31,807 bases of DNA from Brachionus koreanus. Taxonomy: Eukaryota > Rotifera > Eurotatoria > Ploima > Brachionidae. Below, one piece after another: positions 10,501 to 18,041 of the stretch. Position 1 is the stretch's first letter, and each line of letters begins with the position of its first letter. The stretch lies in NCBI GenBank assembly GCA_016987375.1, contig PJRA01000509.1, positions 601,362-633,168 on the forward strand, in the 5' to 3' direction. The notes below the pieces were generated by a model, which did not search any database, was not told the DNA's origin, and saw nothing but the letters and a program-made list of their open reading frames with translations. Made by a program: the position numbers and the translations under genes.

Positions 10501-13500
10501 AAAAATAGGGTAAGCCTTTTGGTGCCAAAATACTTTTAGGACTCTTTATCAACTTTGGTTTGTAAAATGCCATCGTCTGAGAGAATGAGCCATTGAAAGA
10601 TGAAAATCAGAAGGATAAAGGTTTGGACTTTATGAAGGTTGAGGAAGAAGTTAGACCCCTACCAGCTCTTGTATTTTTACTATTGTTTTTCTTCTTGTGT
10701 GAGGTCTAACTTTGTCCAACAAAGAAACAAATCCAGTTTTCGGTTGAACAAAAAAGAGGATTGGTGAAATATGGTACAAAATAAAACCAGTAAATGCAAC
10801 ATAGTACAACATTCAAAATTGAATCGATATTTTAAGTCTGCTAATAATATTCAAAATTAATGTTGCACCATTTTGCATTAACAGAACTTGATTTTAATAT
10901 TTAGAAAAAAAGTTATAAGAATTTTCAGCTTTTTGTTTTTTTCTATTTTATTAAATTCGATGAAACCCAAAGAAGGATATTTTTCTTGAAGTGAAACGCA
11001 AAGAAGAATACATTCATTCTAATTGTTCAGAATAAATTTCTGCATTTAAAGCACGACCATTTTTGAACAAGTTCAAAGTGTGTTTGGAAATTAAACCAAA
11101 CAAATTTATGAGGTTACAATATTGAACAAAGCAATGCTGTCATTTAAAAAAACTAATGATTAAACTTTAAGAAAATATGCTGATCAGTCATTTACCAAAC
11201 TTTATATTTTTAACTATTTAAAAGTCTTTGTAACTTCTAGAATAGAAGAAATGATTAAAGAATCTGATAATTTATGATAAGGAGTTAAAAAATAGCTCTT
11301 GATATGTTATAATGCAACATTTATTGTTTTGATTTCCAAATTTAATCAAGGTTAATTTTTTAGTTTTTCAATGATTTTAATTTTAAAAACAGTTTTATTT
11401 TGCAATATTCAAATATCATGGAAATTTTTATTTTTAATTTTTTTTTAATTGAATTTTTTATTTAAGCCAAAAGTTACATGCTCTAACTGTACCACTTCAA
11501 ATCCAGCTAACTATACTTCTTGTGTTGCATGCGACAAAAAATTAGTACCAGTCAACAATGTTCATGTAAAACTAATTTATCTTAGTTTATTTTTGTAATT
11601 AATTTGATTAATTTTAGCCAGTTGATTTGGCACTAGCTGTGCCTCAGTATCCAGTACAAGCTGGAAAGAATGCTACTTGCAGCCAATGCTTTCGTATTAA
11701 TAGAAACGATGCTAGATTTTGCGACTGGTGTGGAGCTAAGGTAATAAATTAAAACTAAACTAGATTTAAATTTTATCTGACTATCCGTTAAAATCAAAAA
11801 AATATTTTTTTCATTTTGATCTAATTTTTTTAAATTATAAATATTTTCAATTTATTTTCAAAACTTCTAGAATTAAATTGAAGTTGTATCCTTAATGATT
11901 ATAATCATCTTTTTAAATCTGATTTTTTATAATTTCCTTTTTAAACTTGTTTCTATTCTCATTAAAGAAAATCAAACTGAATTTTTTTGAAGAATGATCG
12001 CTGTTAAAGTGTCGCCTTCTGGCGATTATTGGAAAAAAATTATTTTTAAATATTTTATTTGGAATCCAATTTAGTTAGAAAGTGTTAATGAATTTTTAAA
12101 AAGTGTTTCAAAAATTGCATTAGCTGTTGGGAGAGAAGAGTTATAGAATTAGCATGATGTACTTGGGATATATAGACTTGGGTCTGTATATCCCAAAAAT
12201 TGAGAATTAAAGTGTTCAATTTTTGACTAGTCAAATGACTCGTTTGAAAAATTTTTAAATCCTCGTATCTTTTGAATGGATTTTTCAAGTAAATCAATCT
12301 TTGTTGAATTATGTAGATTTTAAAATTTTTCAAAAATGATATTACTTTATAAAATTATTATAATTTTTTAAAGTATATTTTTGAATTAAAAAAACATGAA
12401 AAAATGCTTGGTGCTTCTAGTGTTAAGGTGATACAACAATTTTTTCAGCTGATACATTTTCAGAACCTTAGAAAAAGGTCATTTAATTTTAAATTTTGTC
12501 TTGTCTTTTTTGTTTCAAAATTCACAATGCCGTTGGCTAGTCTTTGGTCGTATAAGTCATCTAAATTAAACAAAGAAGAAATTGGTTAATTGAAATTGGA
12601 AAATTTACTTAATAATTTAGATTAGACTAATGAATAGGTAGATATTATGGAGGAAGTAAAGATCGCGTAAATTCTATTAATTCTAGTAAAAAATAAAATA
12701 ATTTTTAGAAAAAATCATGATAAGAAGTGTGTCCCTCATGGTTCCGCTCAAAAACGCTAGTTGCCTAGTGAACATTTGGTTCAGTTTTTTTCTTTGTTGC
12801 CATTTAATTTATTAAATATTTTGAAACAACATTTGAATAAATTTCATTAAAGCTGTTCGCTTCAAGCTTTACATTTAAAAGTTTTTATGATAAAAATATA
12901 ATAATAACTCTTAGCTAATTTATAAATTGCTTTTGAAAAAAAAGTAGTATTAAAATTTATAAAAAAATCAAATATTTTTGAAAAGAAAAATAATTTTTTT
13001 TAGAATTTAAAAGTTAATTTTAAAAGAAAAAAGAAATATATTTTTTTAAATAAATTTAGCATAATAAATTGAATAAATAAAAATTAATTAAAAAATAAAA
13101 ATTTCACTTGTAAAATAATCAATTTGTCTTTTTTTTAGTTTTTTTTATTCAGTATAAAAAAAATAATTAAGATTAATTGGATTTTTTTGATTATTTCAAG
13201 CCTCAGCGTCAAAATAACCCGCTGGAATGTGGTCGGTGTGGAGCAAGCAATCATCCATACACAAAATTTTGCGCCTCTTGTGGAACTTTGATGCAACCGC
13301 CGTCAAATCAAAATCCAAGCGCGACTGTCTTAGCCTCAAACTCAGTCACCCAGCCATCTTGGCTCTCTAACATAGACTCAAAGGCAATGTCTATTTTAAA
13401 CAAACAATATAGTACAACATCAACACAGACTTACGGCATATACTATACATCTTCAAAAGGTCTTGAAAACAAATTAGAAAAAGAAGAAAAGGGCTTAAAG

Positions 13501-14512
13501 TTGGACCGTGACTTTTTGGAAAGACGACCCGCATTGACTGCTATCAGTGCTGGTCGTGGTTATTGGCGACAGCAAATGGATCACATTTGCGCCCATTTGA
13601 AAGCGTTCGCCCATAATAATGCTGAATTCAGAGCTCTAGCAGCTGAGCCTAAACTAGGAAAAATAAATACAGCAAAGGTTGATATTGATTCGAGTTGGTT
13701 TACCATAACTGCTACCTTTCCAATTCGAAATAACACATCTAAAGATGGCTTTAATTCGAGCTCTATCATTGAGCAAGCGCTTAGAGGCGGAAATACTACG
13801 AGCAAGATCGACTACGATTACATAAATTCCAAAATTGCTGGCAGAGAATCAAGCTTATCTGACACAGAATCGGCTTCAGAAAATGAGTCATATCGATCTG
13901 AGGAAACTAGACCTCGAAAAAAAAAAGTTGAAAAATATGAGGACAGATTGACTGGTGAAGACAGACAATTAATTAAAGAACTTGGAAGAAATGGACGTGG
14001 CAGAGCAAAAGAAGTTGAATATTTACTCAAAGAAGGTGCTAACCCGAATGCAACAACAAAAGACGGGTTATCGATGCTACATTTGGCAATACGAAATCGT
14101 CACATTGAAGCAATTCCTGCTTTAATTAAACAAGGCGCTGATATTAAGAGCAAAATTAAACCGTANNNNNNNNNNNNNNNNNNNNNCATGAGGCAGTACT
14201 TTTGGGTCCCGAGTCTTCTACTTTAATAAAAATTTTATTGGAGTAAGTTTAATTTAAATTAATTTTGTAAATTTTTTTAATCTTATTTTTTCTAAGTAAT
14301 GGAGCTAGTCCTTCGTGGAAAAATTCAAGAAACGAAAAAGTATTTGCTAAATTTAAAAAAAAAATTCTTCTATAATCATGCTTTTTTTTAAGCCATTTGA
14401 TCTAGCAGTCAAAGAAAACAATACAGCAGCTGTTAACTTGTTAAATGAACAAGTTGGAAATGATATGATTTCTACATATTTAAAATCGAGGCCTAACGAA
14501 ATTAGACCGTAG
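7541..14512 (+). CDS. DZANK1: DZANK1 orthologue: double zinc ribbon and ankyrin repeat protein
   Basis: Eight exons: 7541-8006, 8058-8280, 8340-8571, 11467-11565, 11618-11740, 13201-14242 (contains the N gap), 14297-14339 and 14393-14512; ~775 aa plus the gap, against about 750 in vertebrates. The N-terminus MTAGSIAVPTIVPLR matches animal DZANK1 almost word for word, followed by a chitobiase-C/Fn3-like domain (EIFFTIDGSKP). The conserved ALRLQRETDFLK leads into zinc ribbons: C231/C234/C247/C250, then CFFC...CVIC, CSNC...CVAC, CSQC...CDWC and CGRC...CASC. Ankyrin repeats follow (residues from ~660), split by the gap, resuming HEAVLLGPE and ending NEIRP-stop. In zebrafish photoreceptors Dzank1 acts with Ninl in dynein-dependent ciliary cargo transport, so a cilium-related role is likely. 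All modelled splice phases agree except across the gap. Confidence 0.93.
8885..9091. mobile_element. piggyBac-like MITE with TTAA target duplication (DZANK1 intron 3)
   Basis: A 199 bp element is bounded by TTAA at 8885-8888 and 9088-9091. Its left end begins CACTAGAACGTCCGAGGGG and its right end, complemented, begins CACTAGAAAGCCCGGCTG. TTAA duplication and short termini of this type are hallmarks of piggyBac-superfamily elements. No coding capacity. The right half recurs at about 15060-15173. Confidence 0.65.
9497..10233. repeat. Scattered GTGACCA(G) motifs, a hairpin and a short tandem repeat inside the TIR element
   Basis: GTGACCAG or close variants recur near 9498, 9556, 9797, 9818, 9845, 10189 and 10225. 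At 9541-9563 CTGGTCACAT and ATGTGACCAG form a perfect 10 bp stem with a GAT loop. At 9609-9643 a 15-mer (TGACGACAGTAGACA) is repeated with a 20 bp period. Such sub-terminal arrays often act as transposase binding sites, but that is inference. Confidence 0.45.
10785..10893. mobile_element. Short palindromic element sharing its end sequence with the TIR element
   Basis: CCAGTAAATGCAACATAGTA at about 10786 is a second forward copy of the terminal sequence seen at 9271. It pairs with the same right terminus at 10859-10893, and both arms extend inwards (ATTCAAAATTGAAT against ATTAATTTTGAAT). The ~109 bp unit is thus a foldback MITE in its own right, or a nested duplicate end of the 1.6 kb element. 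Confidence 0.45.
12163..12196. repeat. Strong 15 bp stem, 4 nt loop hairpin (DZANK1 intron 5)
   Basis: TTGGGATATATAGAC and GTCTGTATATCCCAA are complementary except for one position, around a TTGG loop. It stands out from the AT-rich surroundings. It may be a foldback transposon core or a structured RNA element in the intron; nothing else shows which. Confidence 0.6.
14166..14186. other. Assembly gap (21 N) inside the DZANK1 ankyrin region
   Basis: Unknown bases interrupt exon 6. Taken at face value, 21 bases leave the downstream frame wrong (MRQYFWVP...). The DZANK1-like continuation HEAVLLGPE starts at 14187, two bases out of phase. The gap length is therefore probably arbitrary and the true missing length differs from 21 (it should be 1 modulo 3). 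Confidence 0.9.
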
Positions 14513-14596
14513 AGTTTTTTTGTCAGAGAAATTTTTCGTCAGATTTCAAAGAAAATTATCATACTTATTCTATTCTGATAGCTTTAACTTAACTTT

Positions 14597-14635
14597 AATA
14601 AAAAATCTAAGATTTTCTAATTGTCAAAAAATAAA
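14597..14635 (+). terminator. Candidate polyadenylation signals for DZANK1
   Basis: AATAAA occurs at 14597-14602 and again at 14630-14635, 85-120 bp after the stop codon. The spacing is plausible for a 3' UTR end, though the motif is common by chance here. Confidence 0.45.
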
Positions 14636-15059
14636 TCTTTTATTTGAAAATACTATTTTTACTTGAACAATTTCCAATTGGCAAAAAAAAGACTTTTTTT
14701 TCCTTGCAAATTGAATAAAAACAAAAATTTGTTCAAAAATTTAGGCCCTGAGAGATAATTTTGTTCAAAAAGGATATATTTCTAAGAAAATTTAAAGATG
14801 AAAATTCGAGGTCTTAGATGTGCACTTACCGTATTGCCTCGTTTCAAAATTTTAAATGTTAAAATTTCTATTTTATAAATTTTTTTTCGAACTTTAACGA
14901 ACAAAAAACTAGGCAAATTCCCTATAATTAATATTTTTAAAAAAATTAAATTCTTTTTATTTTAACATATAAAATGAATTGATACCATTTTTAGAAAATT
15001 GAAACTTTAATACTTGTGAATATAAATAAATTTTTCTAAAAAAGCTTTTAAAAACCAAA

Positions 15060-15173
15060 CATCTTGTTTGTTAATTCTTAAAAGGCTTGAATTGATTTTC
15101 AGAAAAATATTTAAGTTCTCTTGATAACTAAATTTGAAATCTATTTAAATTATCAGCCGGACTTTATAGTGTT
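15060..15173. mobile_element. Partial second copy (right half) of the piggyBac-like MITE
   Basis: The right end reads CAGCCGGACTTTATAGTG, matching CAGCCGGGCTTTCTAGTG at 9070-9087. About 100 bp further in can be aligned, with considerable divergence. The flanking tetramer is TTTA rather than TTAA. No left terminus was found, so the copy is truncated. Confidence 0.5.
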
Positions 15174-15570
15174 TAGGCTATATGCCACCGTATTCTTAAA
15201 ATTCTACCTGTAGATCAAAACTTTTGAGTCAACATGATTGTTCATTTGACCTATGAGATCAATTTTAAATAAAACTAGGATTATGTAATAAACGAATTTT
15301 ACAAATAATGGCAAAATTAAAATAATTTTACATTTTTACATTTTCATATTTTTAGATTTTTTGTGCAATATTTAAGAAATTTTTTAATTTTATTTTTGTT
15401 AACCAAATAATTTGAGAGAGTTTTTTTAATTTTCTGAAAAAATTTAAAAATATAAAATTATTTTCATTTTGCTCGAATAATCTATTCAATAATGCATTTG
15501 GAAAGAATTTTTTTGATAAATAAACTATTTTAAATTGTTTAAATTAGTCAATTTAGTTTTTGTTTTATTT

Positions 15571-15638
15571 AATTTCAAGGCTAATCAATAGGCTAGTGTT
15601 TAATATACTGATTAACACTTCATTTATTTATTTAATTT
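15571..15638 (-). repeat. Inverted copy of the repeat inserted in the nearby LINE
   Basis: The complement of this segment matches 16789-16858 over nearly its full length, apart from a central indel/substitution patch. Shared words include GAAGTGTTAATCAGT and CTAGCCT, ending CCTTGAAATT. In the orientation GGCTAATCAATAGGCTAGTG the element ends in an ATTT microsatellite, reminiscent of a SINE/LINE 3' tail. Confidence 0.7.
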
Positions 15639-15854
15639 GTAAAAATAGTTAATTTCTTTAAAAAAATAAGATATATAATAAAATATAAAGCATATTTTTT
15701 AGAAAGTTATTTACGTCATTTTACGTTATTATCATCAAATTTAAACTTGAATAATTTAAATATCGAAAAATAAGGCATAGCATTAATTAAAAAAGATAAA
15801 AAGATAAAACACTATATAAAAATATTTTTTAATAGATATAGAAATTTTAATAGA

Positions 15855-15941
15855 ATGGAGAATATATTTGACACTTTTTTTGGCCTACTACGACCACAAT
15901 TGGGATTAATTGTTTCTACACCAGCAGGAATTCTTAATTAA
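15855..15941 (+). other. Short open frame of 28 codons, uncertain
   Basis: ATG-initiated frame MENIFDTFFGLLRPQLGLIV, then STPAGILN-stop. Its composition is more protein-like than the surrounding DNA, but it is tiny, matches nothing recognised and has no obvious splice partner. It lies just ahead of the LINE relic and could be an eroded part of it or chance. Confidence 0.2.
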
Positions 15942-16674
15942 ACGTGGTTTATTTCTTCTTCTCGTTTTCATAAATGATTTCTGTTGTATTGTTTATTTTT
16001 TTATTTAGCATTTTAATTTTTTTCTCTATGAATGTGTCTATTAATTCTATTAGTTAATAATTTTATCTAGGTATAACCACTGTCAAGCAGGCCGTTTTGG
16101 AAAAAAATTAATAAATTTATGTCACAGAAAGTATCAAAATTGATTCTAACTTTGATTGTTGAAATATGAATGGAAAATTTTTCGAAGAGATACTTTCTTC
16201 AACATAGACTCTTATCTAATAGATACTCGATAAGGACAATGACATATCTAATTTTAATTCTGAATTCTAATTTCAATGATCCTATTCCCCCAAATGAACT
16301 AACTCTTGCATTAAAAAAACTAAAAAGTTAAGCGGCTTCAGGTGGTGACCAAATAAATAACCTGATGCTAAAAAATTTACGCAATTGTTCATTAAAAGAG
16401 ATCTTAGAACTTTTTAATCTATCTCTTTATATCGTCTAGGTATAGCTGCCAAATCATGGAAAACTGCAAAAATTATCATGATTCAAAAAAAGCCTCTATT
16501 TCACAAGATCCTTTTAACTATAGACTAATCAGTATAACAATTTGTCTAGGAAAGTTACTTGAGCGTATAGTATACTCAAGACTGTAAAATTTTCTAGAAA
16601 AAAAGTCATTACTTATCCAAGAGCAATCTGGTTTTAGAAAACACCGGCATATCAATTTGATCTTTATTGACTTT

Positions 16675-16880
16675 GTAAAAAAATTTAAAAAATTTGATAT
16701 GAATTTATCAATGTTTTTTTGTTTTCAAAATAACAGATAATTTTATTTTTATAAAAATTATAATTTTAATTATTTAAAAATTTTATTGAATTAAATAAAT
16801 GAAGTGTTAATCAGTCGATTACGATAAGGGCACTAGCCTGTTGATTAACCTTGAAATTGAAAAAAAAAAATCTCAGTAAA
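16675..16880 (-). mobile_element. 206 bp insertion nested in the LINE, with 10 bp target duplication
   Basis: TATTGACTTT occurs at 16665-16674 and again at 16881-16890, exactly bracketing non-LINE sequence. Removing one copy plus the insert restores continuity of the reverse transcriptase (HINLIFIDF next to LFIQKTVESFDKKKR, allowing one frame change). The insert contains the repeat also found inverted at 15571-15638. Its coding potential is nil; a SINE-like or MITE nature is inferred. Confidence 0.75.
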
Positions 16881-17244
16881 TATTGACTTTTTATTCAGAA
16901 AACTGTAGAGTCATTTGATAAAAAGAAAAGAGTTTGTTCCCTTTTCTTTGAAATTTCTAAAGCCTTCGATAGGGTTTGGCATGAAGACTTGATTTAAAAA
17001 TTGAGTAAAATAAATTCACCACACTACTTAATTAACTGGATCAGATCCTTCTTAGACTCTAGGACATTTAAAGTAAGTGTAAATGACCACTTGAGCGATG
17101 AATACCAAATTACTGCAAATTACAGGTGTTCCTCAAGGCTCAATATTAGTCCTCTTTTATTTAGTATAAATAAATAAATGATATCCCTAAAAGAAACAAA
17201 ACAAATAATGAATACTCTCTACTTTTTGCTCATGATTAATAGTA

Positions 17245-17276
17245 ATTTTTATAGTAATTTTTATTACTATAAAAAT
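17245..17276. repeat. Perfect 14 bp stem, 4 nt loop hairpin
   Basis: ATTTTTATAGTAAT and ATTACTATAAAAAT flank TTTT. It sits immediately after the LINE catalytic-box remnant, at the start of a tract of AGTAATTTTT repeats, and may have formed by slippage or foldback repair. Confidence 0.6.
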
Positions 17277-18041
17277 ATTATAGTAATTTTCTAGTAATTT
17301 TTTTATTACTCCCTCCAATATCATGCATCACGAGGCTTTTAATAAACTTAAATTACTCGAATCGACTTTTTGAGTTGAGTGAGAGGTATGTTGAGACAGG
17401 ACTGAGTCATTCAATTCCATTAGTTATCAGACTGGTGGAGGAATACAAAGCCGGTTTCAAATATATAAATATCGAATACCCGACTCCATTGTGTAACAGC
17501 TACCTTACTATTTCTTCCTTTTTTCCTGAGCCATCAGATAATTAAACATTTGTACCCTGTAATTCCTTATTTCATTTTATCTATATTTTAATATTTTCAT
17601 ATTATTTTCCATTTTATATTATACTTATTACATTTTATTTTTATTCTTATTTTTTTTATTTAATTTTATTTTGATTATAAATGTAAATTTTTTTATTAAG
17701 TCTGAAAAAGCATTAGCTCGGTACAGAAAAAAAATAAATAATAAGTTCATCTTTTTATTTTATAAAGCATACATAAACATTATTACCCAGCAGCATTTTT
17801 TTATCTTAATTTTCAACATACAATTCCATCTTTGTGAATTTAAAATTGGGAATTTAAAAGTGTTTTTTTAAATTAATTCAACTTTAATTACGAAAGCAAA
17901 ATCTAAGCATACCTTTTACATACATTATAACTTAACAACTTAATAAAAATTCAAAATAACCATGTTGCCATGAAAACAATTAGTATTAGTATATAAAAAA
18001 TTACTCAAATTCCGAAATAAACCTGATTTACAATTGGTAAA

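Larger units (their letters stand above)
9270..10893. mobile_element. 1.6 kb element with ~31 bp terminal inverted repeats and a dead zinc-finger ORF (DZANK1 intron 3)
   Basis: The left terminus begins AAGTTCAGTAAATGCAACAT at about 9271; the complement of the right terminus ending about 10893 begins AAGTTCTGTTAATGCAAAAT. About 28 of 31 positions match. Inside, the reverse strand at about 9892-10075 reads a segment ending in a C2H2-like motif: CPE, a TGA stop, RKLIKNERGVKLHIRKMH. The stop sits where the second zinc-binding Cys is expected and differs from a Cys codon by one base. Another reverse frame at 9343-9624 (93 codons) has no recognised domain. No clear target duplication was found. Superfamily unassigned; N-terminal zinc fingers of this style are known in several transposon classes. 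Confidence 0.5.
16085..17745 (+). pseudogene. Dead non-LTR retrotransposon (Jockey/CR1-like LINE), reverse transcriptase to 3' end
   Basis: Successive frames give a typical LINE order. PFWKKINKF (pre-RT linker) is followed by PPNELTLALKKLKS-stop-AASGGDQINN, then SWKTAKIIMI, FNYRLISITICLGKLLERIV, SGFRKHRHINLIF, KKKRVCSLFFEISKAFDRVW, HYLINWIRSFLDSRTFKVSV, and LLFAHD where [YF]ADD is expected. The C-terminal part reads RLFELSERYVETGLSH, then YKAGFKY and TPLCNSY, followed by a 3' UTR ending in an A-rich tail near 17745. Stops, frameshifts, a lost catalytic Asp, a deletion near 17290-17340 and a 206 bp insertion make it inactive. Endonuclease sequence is not recognisable upstream. Clade call is by eye. 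Confidence 0.8.

Noticed and set aside
12404..12589. 61-codon forward frame in DZANK1 intron 5
   Set aside because: No homology, Phe/Lys-rich composition typical of AT-rich DNA, no matching splice sites with neighbours.
13581..14030. Two reverse-strand open frames of 70-74 codons across DZANK1 exon 6
   Set aside because: They are antisense shadows of a strongly conserved forward exon and show no domain character.
17671..17871. 66-codon forward frame downstream of the LINE
   Set aside because: It starts in the LINE 3' UTR and runs through its A-rich tail; low-complexity translation.
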